Below, piece after piece: positions 34,390 through 48,327 of a stretch of 64,000 nucleotides of DNA; position 1 is the stretch's first letter, and every line of letters starts with the position of its first letter. A model generated the notes under the pieces. The model was not told the DNA's origin and did no database searches. It was given only the letters and a program-made list of their open reading frames with translations. Source of the DNA: Macropodus opercularis (Eukaryota > Chordata > Actinopteri > Anabantiformes > Osphronemidae); contig CM061096.1 in the NCBI GenBank assembly GCA_030770545.1, positions 14,737,501 through 14,801,500 on the forward strand, read 5' to 3'. The position numbers were made by a program, and so were the translations under genes.

Positions 34390-37300
34390 CAAAACCATAG
34401 AGAGACAAAGCATAAGAAGAAGAAAACAGTTAATAACAGTTAACAGTTGCCGGACATAAAATAGCTTCATAGTAAAATCTTACATAAAACCTGAACATTG
34501 TAACAGGCAAAATAAATCTTCCAGATGTTCTATGTATGATTTGTAGACATTTTATTCTTTAAACTAATTTCATTTTTTGTGTTTTAGTAGAAACAAATCC
34601 TAAAGGTGGAATCCTGTCAAACGAAGCTCTGGATTGCTTTAAAGGGTGAACGTGAGTCATTTTATTAGCACTCCGAGCCCGTTTTCATCTGCAAGTACCT
34701 TAGATGCTAAAAATATACCAGGATTAAGGTTTGGACGATATTCCTATCTCTGCTTAGTGAAGAATGTTTAAAGTGACATGTCGGTCTCCTCCAAAATCCT
34801 CCTCTCGCGCTCCCGCGCTCCGTCCCACTGTAAATCCTGTCTTATCTCATTCTGTCCTTCCCTCCAGCTTCTTCTCATCATTCCACTTAAACTCTTCCAC
34901 TAATGAGTTCTTCCTCTTCCCTTTCCCCCACTGTCCCCTTCCTTCTACCCTCACTCTCGTTTGCCTTTTGTTCCAGTCCTTCGTCAGTGTAAAAGTCATG
35001 GAGGTGGAACGGGGGCACGCTCACCGAGTGCAGCGGGCTTGTTCGCCGCTAATTCGTTCTGCTCTTAACATTTACTCTACCTTGTTTTTGCCATCTCATG
35101 ACTGAATATTTGACCTTTCACGAGAGGTCGGGGAACTGAAAAGCCAGGAAAAGCTTGTTTGCTCAGATTAAAACCACTGGAATGGAAGATAGGAGGCACT
35201 TTTAATAAAACAACATCAGGGGCAGCAGACAAAATAAAGAAAACAACATAGATGCCAAACGTTCACAGATGGTAGAAACACAGTACACAGAAAAACTCAT
35301 TATTAAAATTTAATACAAAATAACAAAATGAATGAAAGCGCTAGAAGCATCTCCTGAGTCAATGCCTGCATCCACCGTGACCTCAGTAGTGAATATAGAA
35401 GAAGACTGGTACCTTTCTGAACTGGAACAGCTGCTGTATTGATTAGAAGTGTGTATAAAATCTGAAAACGAAACCCCCAGAATTACTTTTGCAGACATGT
35501 AAAAGATCCTAAAAGTGGGTTCCACTCATTAGAAAAAGGTCCAGAGTAGACTTCGCATCTTAGACACACGCTGAGGAAAGACTAGAGAACTGGACGAACC
35601 GAGGTGGCTCTGAAAACGGTTATCGTTGGGTTATTGGGAACAGGGCAGGACTTCTTTCCTTCAGCCGCTTGGTGCTGAGGTCGTGTTGATGCTCACATTC
35701 CTCTCCACTCTTTCTACATCTTTCTTTCCACTTCTCTTTCTGTCATCCGGCCATGCATGCAGAAATAAGGCCGATGAGCCTGCAGCAGTCTGGGATGTGT
35801 ATCTGTGTGTGTAATGGCTACACAACAAACTCCCTCATGCTCATAGCACAGCCTCATAAAGTAGCAACGACGACGGACCTGACACTCTTACATGGTTGCG
35901 TCTTCCCTCCATCTGGCCCTCGTGGCTCACGTTTTAATATTTCACAGACAATTATAAGATTTTGATGCAATCACCTTGTTTTTCTATGACTCTCAGAGTA
36001 AGAAAATGTGAGTGGTTGAGTTGCTGCTGCATTGTCCATCCAGGATTCACAATGTGTAAGATTAGAGAGTTGTGTAATAGCCACCCCCGTACAAAAACCC
36101 TCCAACTCTAGAGGCCGTGACGTTTCCGACAATAACAAAAAGAAATCTGTGTCAAATCCTTCTAATATCACAAAACCTCTCCTGTTATATTAATATTTGC
36201 TGTTTTGTTTTGTTTTATTACTGATCTTATTTCATGCTCGTTACACACATATAAACACCGTCATTCTTTCATTAGTTGCAGGCTAATTGTGCTTATGCAG
36301 AGGAGCCTGGGGTGAGAGGAGCAGGGAACGGAGAGGGTGGAGAGCTGAGGGAACACAAGAGGATGCGGTTACGAACGCGGAGGACCAGAGAGGTAAAGGT
36401 TAGTGTTATCGAATCCCTATGGCCTGCTGCACTGCTCCCTCCAGCCAGACGACAGCGACAGCGACGGGGCAGATAGTTGAGTGAGGTGTTGGTAGGAAAC
36501 ACCCCAAACCTCACCTCCTCTTCCATTTCTTCCTGCCTTGTCCTTCTCCGTTTCTCTCCCACAGCGCACAAAACATGGAAGGACAGATGCTGACAGTTAC
36601 TCTATTTTTTTTCAGTTTTCCTCATCACACAGAAGGATCTTTATAAACCTACTTCAGGAAAAAAAAGCTTTGATTGGTCCAAACTAGTATTTTTAATAAG
36701 CAACTTCAGTGGCCAGGACGAACCGGGAGTCAGCCCACTGACCCTGCGCTACACAGACGACCGACTAATAGCATAATAACTGTTTGAAGTCTGGCCTGTG
36801 AATTTTCTGCTGTGCTGCCGGTAGCCTACGTAAGTGAGGTTCTACATTTTTATTTGACTTGTGCTTTGATAGATTTCTCATCATGGGTCTTTCTCTGGCT
36901 GAGGTTAGTGAGGCAGTTTCATGAACTATAGTGTCTTTATGACTCTAAGTGGCAATAAGGCTGCTAGCAGTAAAGTGAAGAAGGAAAAATACTTCTCTTT
37001 TGGAAAACACAGCAGAGGGACACTCGCTGTTTGTTTCCACTTCTGTGAAAATCAATATCGCAGAAAGACACAAGTATCACAGTATCGATACTTGCGTTCT
37101 AAAAGCACCCACCCATGTTTTAAAATGGAAACCACACACGCGCGTTCTGCCGAGTGCGTGAGACAAAAGAGACAGGCTTTATTGTCTCAATAATTACTTT
37201 ACACGCTACGCTCGCTCTGGAAGCAACCACAACACACACAGGAAAACACACAATCCACTCCAGAGCCATCTAAACATGCGCCTGTAGAGTGGATTACACA

Positions 37301-38637
37301 TCTCCCCGGTTGATACCAAACACCGTCATGCTGCTTTTGCCACCAGGAAACAACACGCCAGATGAGCAGGAATGTGTCTGTGCTGATGTTCTCTTTCATG
37401 CTTTCATCTTTAGGGAACAGCTTTAACATATGTGCTGCGCGCACACACTGATACGCATATCTAACACAGACTGTGATCCATAAAATGCAGCCTTGCAGCA
37501 TTCATGAGACTATCGATGAAATGTTGCCTCGGAAAAAAGAACAACATCACACGGCTTCCTTTGTTGTGAGATAAGTATCTCGCACAGGCAGACACTTCAC
37601 ATTGTGTTGGTTTATTTTCAGTCCTGACGTGAACCGTGTTGGATTTTAGTTCCTGGGATTCAAGGCTTTGGAAAACAACTGGAAAGACTCACTGGAACTT
37701 TGCCTACACCGCATGTCATTCATCCTTCCAGTCTGGCACCATGTTGACAAAGAAACCGCGAAGATTCACAAAGAACATTAAGACGACTCCCTGTGGACCT
37801 ATTAAGGGCACATCCAAGTGAAATGTGACCTCAGGGCAGAACACAGGGATCGTTACATCCCTTCTGGTTGGAAAACACCTCAACATCCAGGAGGAGGGAC
37901 GGAAGCCGCCTGGATCACTTTGCTGCCTTCACACTAATCTCACCCACGGTGCAAATAACTAAGAGAAACAAATAAACAAAGAGATGCGTCCAGCAGACAG
38001 TGCTGCTGTTCAATTTGGAGCCATTCGTTTTTATTATGTCCATTCAGAAAATACGATATAATAATAATATAAGGAATATGTGGAGAAGAGAGCTGCTCAC
38101 AGATGGTTATGAGACAGTCCAGTAAGGGGGAGGTTACGAGCCCAGTCCCTGTGTCATTATATCTGTAGCAATCCACTGATGACTTAAGGGTGACCGGAGC
38201 TGCATCTGTCAGCTGAAGAGCCCTCGAGCGAGACACTGAATCTGAACGGCTCCAAGGCCAAGGCACAGTGCACTCATTAAGAAATGCAAATGTGTAGAAG
38301 ATGAGTGTGTCCCTAGGGAAGATGCTGTTATTTAATCAAAGCCACCGAGCGTATGGACGACATCGCTCATGGTATAGACTCCGATTTTACTTTGCTTGCT
38401 TTCGAAGTTCTTTACTCACATGGAGACACGACGTAATAGATTTCAAATCTGGAAAGAAAGAAGCCCTCAGTGGTGCTGGGTTAAGAAGCACTGATCCATG
38501 GAAATCCATGTGAAAAGCCAAATTCTAGTAACCTTGTGTAAAATGTCTACTAAAGTAGCCTCAGATCTTAATCTTGGTGAAATGCGTTATGCATGGCTTG
38601 CGTTGCTGTAGTCTTATTCATCTCTTGTTGAGCCTTT

Positions 38638-38685
38638 GATATCCTCAGCAGTCAGACCGGCACACTCTGCAAGGCTGAGGATATC
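38638..38685. repeat. Perfect 12-base inverted repeat with 24-base loop
   Basis: GATATCCTCAGC at 38638-38649 is the exact reverse complement of GCTGAGGATATC at 38674-38685. The hairpin would form in RNA from either strand. No gene is near it. Confidence 0.85.
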
Positions 38686-39194
38686 ACACAGAATATCTTT
38701 GAGTCGATCAGGGCTCATTATCCCATCTAATAAATTTATTATCACATAAGCAGGCTTCCATGTGACCAGAGGCAGATGTTCGCTGTGAATCTTTCACCAC
38801 AAATCACGGCCACTGTAGGACCAAATCTTCATTACTGTGTTATTTTCTATATTTACATCATGAGATGGTGTGGTCAGATTTCATTATCGGGGAGCCGGGT
38901 CTGCTCGGCCGAAGGACAGATGCTGCCAACACGGAGACAGCTTTGCAGTGCTAGCCTCCGCTTTCTGGCATGGACATATGTGGGTTGCCGGGGGCTGCGG
39001 CTGTCACAGGCTGTAGCTCTTCTCAGAGCGAGCTGATGCGAGTGGATGGAGTGGATGTGATTGGTTGATAGGACCAGAGCTGTTTTGTTTGTGTGTGAGC
39101 ATCTACAACATCTGTAAAAGACAATGGCACCCAACATACACACACTTTAAGATGCGCACACGCTACAGACACATTAACACCGACTCAAAGCAGT

Positions 39195-39391
39195 GGGAAA
39201 AAGGACAAGGAAAGGAAAGAATAAAGGAGCTGGTGTGAAGAGAGAAAAGAGATAAGGCATTCAAATATCAAGAGAGGCACGAAGGAAAGAGAGAGACAGA
39301 GAAGAGATGGAGTGATAGGAAAAAGGAAGGAAGAGGAAGAGAGGAGAGATCGGGGAAGTAAGAAAAGGAAGGAGGGAGGGAGGAAAGAGTG
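39195..39391. repeat. Purine-rich low-complexity tract
   Basis: The plus strand is nearly all A and G (GGAAAGGAAAG, GAAGGAAGAGGAAGAGAGGAG, GGAGGGAGGGAGG). On the grin2a-sense strand it is a long polypyrimidine stretch. No coding content. Confidence 0.85.
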
Positions 39392-40681
39392 GTTAGCTGA
39401 ATAAGTGGGGCAGTGCTGCAGCGTGACACATCAGCATTCTGAGCACAGCGGCACAGAGCAGCGCAGCGAACGCAGTGGTACCCACAATCTCCCCCTCACA
39501 CACAAGACGCAGACATGCACAACACGCACACACACTACCTTTAAACATGTAGATCACCGCCGAAAGGAGCGCACACTTATCACGCTACCGTCTGAAACGC
39601 ACAGAAAAAAAGCATGTGTCGAGTAATCTCCACCACACACAAACAGACATGTACAAACAATAACGCAGACAACAGATGGAAAACGGTGTGAAGGCGCCTC
39701 AGTGCGAGCACGGCAGAGATCCCGGGGTTCTCAACCCTCACATCTCAGATGCTGGCGTGACGGAAGCAGCCTCTTGTTGCTCTGGGGAACTTTAGCCACT
39801 CTCCAGAGCGCAGCTCAGGATTCATCATCGGGACAAAGGATTGATTGACTAGCTTTTTAATTTGACCTGTAGCTGGTGCACGGTCGTAGTGGTGGAAACA
39901 AACGGTACATTTGTGAGCCCAACATGAATCTAGCAAACTATTGTCCATACAGAGAACAATGTAATTGAGGTGTGTGATGTGATGTCAGTTAGAAACTCTG
40001 TGAGCCAGGAACAAGGGGTGAAGATCCACATATTCACTTCACAGACACTAAAAAGGGGCCAACTTTCAAAGACATGGATTAAGTTACACAATCCGGGGAA
40101 TCAAAGAGGGGTTTGCCAATGATGTGACTGCAGCTGCTGAAGCATCAGGGAGAACAAGTGTCTGTGCTGCAGCCTCGTGCTCAAGGAAAACTGTTGGCCT
40201 TCAACTGCTTTACAAGCTCGGAATAAAAAAATAAAAATGTCACGTATCAACAGCCAATCTTTGGTCGTAATCTTTTTCATAATGTATATCCACCGCAAAA
40301 CAATTTGGAATTAATCTTCACTCTAATTTTTCTATTACTGACATTACAGGAAGATAATTACTACAGTGAGGAATTTTACCTTTTGGCAAAAAGCTCATGA
40401 TAATTTAATAAAATCTGTAAAAACCAATGACTCTAGGAAGGGGAAGCACGTTTGTAGGTGTTAAAGAGTAGATCTACCTTTTTAATTCATGTCCATGGAC
40501 CACGTTTAAACTGAACAGCTCCTAAACTCATCAGAGCATCTCAGCGACGCCTGGAGTATATGTGAGGAATAGGGAGCCTCTAGTGGCCTGTGAGAGGAAA
40601 TACAACCCAACCTGTTCCGCTTCATCTTAATTAAGAGCTTTTTTTAATATGTTGGTAAAGGTTTCATCGTATTAAATTAAC

Positions 40682-40711
40682 GTGTGTGTGTGTGTGTGTG
40701 GGGGGGGGGGG
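40682..40711. repeat. GT microsatellite running into a 12-base G run
   Basis: About nine GT units pass directly into a poly-G run, a compound simple repeat likely to be unstable in length. Confidence 0.9.
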
Positions 40712-41217
40712 TTCTCTCACATGCAAGGTGGAGAAACTGGAGCAAGCTTTGATCAGAAAACAATGCTGCAACGGTAGGTTCGCAGTGTCAGTAGGTTTTA
40801 TGTTAACAGAGATCAAAGCAGAGTAAATTGACTCTTAGCATTATGAGCCCATACATAGACATGTGTTACGTTACAGCTGAACTTTTTTTAAACTCCTCCC
40901 ACAAACGACTCACTGTAAACCATTGCAAAGACTGAAAACGTCCCTTTAAACACGGGAAGCGCTTCACATAGCGCTTTCGGTTTGTTGCTGAATAGAGGAA
41001 TTCATTCAAGATTATGACCCAGAAAAGAGAAGCTTGTAAAGAGAGAGCTGTACTGTTTAGCACCCTCTGTCTGGCCACTGAGGCCTGGCCTCTGGCATCT
41101 GTCCATGTGTGAGCCTGGAATTCTCTGCCTCCACAAGCACACTGCTTTTGTGGGAATGCAGGAATTCTTTGTTCCACAAATGGCCCGTTTCATGTTCATA
41201 GCGTCACGCATTCACAC

Positions 41218-41429
41218 CAGGCAGCTGCCCAACTAGTCTCTCAGCAGAAACTCGACAGCCATCGCAGACGTAACGGACGGTGACCGAGACTCTCCAGACC
41301 GGGTCCAACTGGCGGCCATCCCAGCACGAGGCCAGTTTGGCCACTCGGCCGCCGCGGCCGCCCAGAGACACGAGGTTCGACTCGCTCACGGAAGATTCAA
41401 AGGAGTCATTGTAGTTTCTCTTCCATCGT
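41218..41429 (-). other. Exon-like open segment on the grin2a strand, unrecognised
   Basis: It is preceded on the minus strand by CTCCTCCTCTGTTTTTAG, a very good acceptor, and followed by CTG|GTGTGA, a usable donor. One frame is open throughout: RWKRNYNDSFESSVSESN, LVSLGGRGGRVAKLASCW, DGRQLDPVWRVSVTVRYV, then CDGCRVSAERLVGQLPG. Third codon positions are mostly G or C, and the stretch is CpG-rich against an AT-rich background. I do not recognise the protein. If spliced into grin2a at the phase 0 junction, the frame read would be TMEEKLQ then stop, so it would act as a poison exon there. It may also be an exon of a different minus-strand gene or a chance open frame. Confidence 0.25.
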
Positions 41430-43954
41430 CTAAAAACAGAGGAGGAGAACCCGGAGAGGCGGACAGAGATGAAATCGACTTTATTCCCGTAGTTTTAGAA
41501 GCGTGTGTGAGTGTACGAACAAGATGACCTAGATAGACCCACATTTTCCCTGCACTGTAGTAAATCTCAGCCATTCTCACTCCCACCTACCTTTTTCCCC
41601 TTTCATCGCTCTGCTATTCCCTCTCTCCCTCTCTCCATCCCCCAGGAGGGAGAGGCAGATGGCGCGTTCAGGTAAAGTAAGATGAGGAGGGGAAATGGGT
41701 GCAGCAGGAGGATAGGAGACCGGGTGAGAAAAGGGGGTCACAAATGATGTGGGGGGAGGGCTGATGGAGAAACAGAGCAGAGAGGAAGCGAGAAAGTTAA
41801 TGAGGGGAAAGGACATGATCAAATGACTACGGAAAGATGATGGCAGGGAGCGGAGAGGAGGTGTAGCAGAAAGGGGGAGGGGATGATCTACGCATGGAGG
41901 TATGGAGTATGTGCATCAGCTCTGTGTGAGACACATAATCTCCCAGCACCCATGGAATAGTTCAACATTCACGTAAACGTCGACGTAAGATCAGCACAAA
42001 CGATTTCAGGAGCCAACGTGACGATTTATGACTCGACTTGACTCCACACACAGACAGAGTAGACGTTAGAGGAACTGGAGGAGCTCTAGGAATATGAAGT
42101 CAAAAATAAAATTCACAGATAATCAAGTTATGCAGACATACTGTTTATTTTTATGTGTCGTACGTCTAATGTCTCACAAGCCTCTTGTCAGGTTTCTGCT
42201 TTCTTTCCGTTTTCACGCTGCTGGAGACGGACCAATGAAACAAGCACGCTCAGATTTCAGAGGGCTAATTAAGACTTATAATACTGGTTGTAATATACAT
42301 GAGCCTAGATTCTGTTCTGTGTTATTAGTTACTAGTAGCTGGTTCTGTAGCCAATGCTCTCATTTCTCATGGACATCTGTCAAAGTGCTGCTGCCTCCTT
42401 GCATGTACTTGGCTTGTTTGGTGCCTATAATTATCCTGACGCTCTCAGCTCATGAGTAACATGTTTTCTCCATTTGTCTGCCTCCCTCGCCTGATGCTGC
42501 CACAGGGTCGAGTGGGGACTGCTGTCCTGACTGGTTAGTCACTGCAAAACACTCATTGATTACTCTCCCATTGACTTGCGCATTATTGGGAGGAGGGCAG
42601 CCGGGTTTATCAGAGATCATGGTCTGACAGTACAACAAGATGTACAGTGATCTATTGCGTGACCTCCTGTAATCTCCCAACAGGGACATTTATGGAGTGA
42701 TACTGTAGATGCAGACAGATGCATGTTAGTGCAGTCTATTTATACAGAGATGATATGAGGTATAGGCGCACGGCCGCGGTTAAGTCAATAGCTTCAAACT
42801 TCATATGAGATTCCAATTTTTAATTCTAGTATAACGATAAACAGCAACACACAAATCCATAAAAGGGGAACTGACACAGCACCCAGCCTGTACAGTACTG
42901 TGGTACGTTTTTTCAATTTTTTTGCTTGACAGGGCAACACCATAGCTCTCCGTCTACGGTAATACATTAAGTGGCGCTTTGGCCAGCCAGAAGTTAAAAG
43001 CTCATTTAAGAGACAAAAAGTTGAGCAAGCCAACAAAGAAATCGATGGAGCTAATGTGATTTAATAAGAAGCTCCCTCTGCTCCTGTGATGCTGGTGAGA
43101 CTTGATAGATCTCTTATGCTGCAGCTTTGGCAATTTCATTTGGAACACATTCAGGGTCTTGCAGTGGCTTTAACAACAGTTATGGATGAAGGGACAGAGA
43201 GATGGACAGACCCTCCGGGAGAAGGCACGAGCACAAGGGAGTAATGCGAGTGAAGAAGTGAAATAAACAATACAGAAGGAAAATTGCTGAGTTTAGACTG
43301 GTGCTGATTTGTTGCACTTTATCTACAGCCAGACTAGCTTTTGCTGCCTTTTTATTTTGCTAAGCTAAGCTAGACGACCACTAATGTAGTCGTCTCATTT
43401 GAGTCTCAGTTAGTTCTAAGTGAATATAGCTGAAATATCAATTTAATACCGTCACGTCCTCCGTTTCAAAGCAACAAACGTAAAGCTGTTAAACATGTTC
43501 TCATAAACGCTTTAACTAAGTCAATATTATAAAATATGGATTTGCATAGCACCCAAAGGACACCTACAACTGTTGTGTCATATGCACACCCGCGAAATTC
43601 ACAAACACATGGAAACACACAGCAACAAGCGCACACAGAAACGAGCTGCTCCGTGGGGTAATTAACTCACAATGAAGATAAACGAGGGATGCGTGAGCTG
43701 GTGAGGAGGAGAGAGAGAAGGGGATGGAGGGATTGATGTACTGGGAGGCTGTTAAACTGTCATGTGTTTTACACAGGGTAATGAAATCTCCCCATTGTCC
43801 CATTCCACAAAGGGAAATGGGAAACAGAGCTCTTCCATTCATGTGAGAGTGAATCGGATGAAGCACGTGTCTTCACCTCGGCGTGTGGGCGTGTGCATGT
43901 GCGTTGATGTCAGATGGAGAGACTCTGCGTGGGCATGTGCATGGAAATGCACTG

Positions 43955-43982
43955 CGTGTGTGTGTGTGTGTGCGTGTGTGTG
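43955..43982. repeat. TG microsatellite, interrupted
   Basis: TG units are broken by CG in a wider TG-rich segment in the giant intron. Confidence 0.85.
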
Positions 43983-45221
43983 CTCAAATAGTGAATTATT
44001 CAACAGAAGAGACACTGTATTGCAATAAAAGCAGACTCAGCAGAATAACCACATAGTCTCTGTCTGCCAAGAGCTGAGGGTGTGTGTGGTGTGTGTGTGT
44101 GGCTTGAAGAAGAAAAGTAGAAGGAGGGAAATAAAAATATGATCCCGGGTAAATGTTCAGTTGCCATCTGGTATAAGACCAATGTTTCTGTAGGATCCTA
44201 TATTGTTCTTTAAAAAAAATATGATCAAATCAGAATGCCTGCATCATTCTGGCATAAAATGGAGAACATTTAAACTAAAGCTTGTTTCAAACATTGACCT
44301 GCAATGCAATGTGTGTGTAGATGAGATGACGTGGAGGAGGAGAAGAAGAAAGCTGGGGGGCAGGTGGGGTGTGAAAGCAAACAGAGACTTAAATATGCTG
44401 ACAAACGTGGGGAGGACGGGTCTGGAAACCGGACCCAGTCACAGCGGAGGAGAGACACTGAGAGACAAATGAAGCCGAAACGATGCATCAAGCTGTTCCA
44501 GCGTCCGACAGAAGGGACATTAACAATTAAAAACAAGAGATGCATAAGTCGCGCCTTGTACTTCAGGCACCAATTAGTCTAAATCTATTGAAGCCTTTTT
44601 GTAAATTGCGCCGCAGTAGATGCTCGTGTTTTTGTCTTTTTACCTCGCGCTGAAAGGAAGAAGGCGAGCGCGACGCCGACCAGCCGACATGCAGAGGTGT
44701 GTTTCCAGCTGTGGTTTTAATGGTGTGTGTGAGCAGAGCAGATGGTGTCGTTAACTCCCTGGGCCAGCGGCCCAGTCTCCCTCCCTCCATCCCTCCCTCA
44801 GCTACCTCTGGAATCATCTCAGCCTACAGTCATTACACCAAAACATAGATCTCAGGCCTGCCGTAATGTCAGCTTTAGCAATTATTATATCATTTAATCA
44901 TCTGCTTCATGCGCCGATGGTGCCACATCCACCTTGAGTTTGGCATGTGTGCGTTTCTGCTGCATGGCCCTACACATCATCATTACCTTTATACAACTAG
45001 TCTGTTGCTCAAGTCAAGGACTACTGTTCCACCTATGAAGCCACTTAATTAACGGAGGATGAGGCTGAACTAAAACACGAGTGTTTTCAATTACTTATTC
45101 TGGACTTTCTGATGTATGGATGTACGAGCTACCAGTAATTTACAAAGAGACAACAAACACACTACGTAACTTCACCACATGATAACATGGATGCAGCATT
45201 CAGAAAACAATGCTTGACTAA

Positions 45222-45242
45222 ACACACACACACACACACACA
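45222..45242. repeat. CA microsatellite
   Basis: About ten CA units in the giant intron. Confidence 0.9.
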
Positions 45243-48200
45243 GCAACAAGAGACACCACAACCAAAGTCAGTGCAGCACATTGTTCAGGGGGACTTTAAA
45301 AAGCGACGGACGTTTAGTTTTAACTTGCTCCTGGTTGTCAACTGTTCGCAGGATATCTTGTTTGGTTGCTTGTTTTCTTTGCAGCCTTCTTGTCTACATG
45401 CATCCTTCATTACTCACCAGCATAGCCACACAGCATTCATGGCATGACCAACCAGCCGCGAGTTACCACAAGTTGCATCATCGCCTGTGGCATTCGTGAC
45501 ACAGGCCTGCGGTGGTGGTAGCCGCCAAAAGTGCCGCAGCATTACAGCAGCACAGCTTTGTTCACAGTGCAAGAAAAAAATAGGAAGGATAAATCAAATT
45601 AGCATTTTGGCAAGGCCATTCAGAGCAGCTTAATGGCTCTAAAGCCACAGACTCGTTTCAGCTATGTCACAAAACAGCCTGGGAGTAAAGGAAAAGAGGG
45701 AGACGGGAGGTGAGTAAAAGAAAAGAAAATGACAGAAATACAGCCAGATAAATGAAGAGGGAGGGACGCAGGGGGGAGAGTGAGCAGAGAGAGGTGAGTA
45801 CAGCTCCTTTGTTTCCACCAGAAAGCCGTGAGGGAGGTATTATAAAAGGGGAGCAGGAGACAGACAGGGAGGCCGCACTGCACCAGGCTCCTCTCTCGCA
45901 TTACAAGTCTTCCTCCGACCCCTTTCAAGTCTCTTTTTCACACGAGCAAACACACCCAGACGCTCACAAACACACACTTGCGCTCTGTAGTGAGTCAGAG
46001 AGAGAGATAGCCCTCCAAGCATCTCTACAGCGGGACTGGCAGAATCAATTATGGATAGATTTCAAAGGGAAGAGTGCATACGTCTATGAATTATAGACTC
46101 GCAGTCACACACCGCGCACGTCGCACTGGAGCAGCCAAGCAAAGCGAGGCACGCGTTAGAAAAGGCCGGAGTAGTAACGCACTCAGCCCAGGACTCCTGG
46201 TCACACGGTCCTCTGACGACCTGGCTCATCGATGGAGCAACGAGTCGCTACAGTCAACACAAGGCGAAAGTAAACCTGTTTGAACAGATGCTTTTCTAAA
46301 CATTTGTTTTCCTGTCCTCCCTTGTTACAGGTGTAAAGTATCTTAGTCCACCCCCTCCTGCAGAGACTTCCTTGCATAAACTACGGGACACGCTTCGCTC
46401 CCAGCAAAAGATAGCATTTGCCTGTGACTGGCTGCCAGGCAAACTCTCTCGCACACACGAAATGGGCACAGACATTGTATCGTGCTCAACATTAAAAGCT
46501 GAATAAATAAGGAGCACGGCTCATTCCCTCTTCTCCTTCGAATTGGCTGCGGTTGTAATGTAGCACACCACCTCATCCCGACTCAGTAAACCTCACACTG
46601 GCACAGCTGCACAGAGTGGGAAAAAAATAATCACAGTAAATTTTACAATGGGTAGTTTGAGCCGAGAAATCTGGTTGATGACTCCCATAATGCCAGTTGT
46701 AATTCACCGGTTGCTATGACGACTCTGCTGTTCAGTGGAGTTTTTGACATTTATTTTGTTTTGTTTGGATTGTTGTTTTTATTTATGCTGATTCTTTTGA
46801 AGCGAACGGCGTGATTAGCGCAGTCTTTTGTAACATTTACATAAAAGCCCCAGATGCAGATGCTTCTTTCGTGATGCATATTATCACCATCTCCTCGTCA
46901 CGGACACCGTCTTGGGTATTACCGCCGCGTTGTGCCTACTTTATCATTTCAGCACAGCCTGGTTTGGCACTTGGAGCAGAGCTGAACGCCTGTGTTTAGT
47001 ACATCTCAGCTCTAAATAACCCAGCTTGACCCAGTTTGGCTCACGTTGGTCCCATTCGGCACTAAACAAGAATATTTGCAATCATAAGGTGTTTGCATGG
47101 CAGAGTGAGCAACATAATATACAGTAATAATATACAGCAAAACAGGTCAATAAAGACGAATGCAGCAAAAAAATGACATGACAAATAAAAACCCTAACTT
47201 TGTCAGAAGACACACAAATTGGAAAAGAAAACGCCAGATAAATAGTGAGCAAAAGGGAAAAAGGGAAAGCTGAGAATCTGGTGGCCGACAGTGTATTGAA
47301 TTGATAGCAGTGAGGGCGGACATGTCAGTGCTGTAAATATGATGAATGAAGAGGGGAGGAGGGGGAGAAGGGCTGGACTTTGACCTTTGCTTGATAAATC
47401 ACTACAAACTTACTTTCATGTTTTGATCTGTTTTTCAGATGTAATTTTCATCTCTAAATTGAAAAGAGCCAGGAGCCTGTTCAGGCCAGCGCAGCGCTTC
47501 CTCACCAATACAGGGTTGATTCTCACCCTGACCGAGCTGCCACCGCTTCAATGGTTAGAGAGTCAGATTCAGCACGTTGCAGCTGTTAAACCACGTTGCT
47601 CAACAACTACACGAGGCGCCACAGCCCAAGGTTTTCTCCACACTCGCCTAGATTCCGCCTCGAGACGCGTCCGTCAGGTGATTTACATGTAGAGGGAACA
47701 AATGTGATGACGATGCACCAGTGAATCGATTAATAGAAAATCGCGTGATCATCTTAAAACTGGCAGCCTGAGGTGTTTGGCGCTGATCTGAAGAAAACCT
47801 GCAGCTATGTCGCAGATGTTTTCTCCATCCCCTCATCTCCTCTCTCCTCCTGAACATATCAAATCTCCTCTTCCTTTCTCACTACAAGAGATATTAAAGT
47901 TGAGGTTAAGCAGCACAGAAGTATCTGTCCATCACTCTTAACCTTCATTTCACTGCTAATCTCTCTTGTTCTTCACTCTCCCTGTATTAATCACTCTCTT
48001 TCTTCTCATTTCCTTTTTCCCCTCATTTTGCTCTGCTGCTTTTCCAGCCTCCCTTTATTTTTCTATCTTCAGCCTGACATTTAGTTTATATCCTTGCCTG
48101 TCGCTGTCCCTCTGAGAAGTCTAGGCCTCTCACTCTGTAGCCTGCTGTTCTTTTTTCTTCTCTGCCTCCCCCTTTCATTAAACAGGACCCTGTTCCCTCC

Positions 48201-48293
48201 TAATTGTCCCCTTGTCTCCGTCTCACTCCTGCTGCTCTAAATCGACGAAAGTGTTCGTATTGTTGTTCCCTAGACACAACAACATTCACACCC

Positions 48294-48295
<2 letters not shown>

Positions 48296-48325
<30 letters not shown>
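48296..48325. repeat. CA microsatellite
   Basis: About 15 uninterrupted CA units, following a pyrimidine-rich stretch at about 47930-48290. Confidence 0.95.

Positions 48326-48327
<2 letters not shown>

Noticed and set aside
33912..34443. Open frames over the CA and TG repeats on both strands.
   Set aside because: They are translated dinucleotide repeats (alternating His-Thr or Cys-Val) with no other coding signal.
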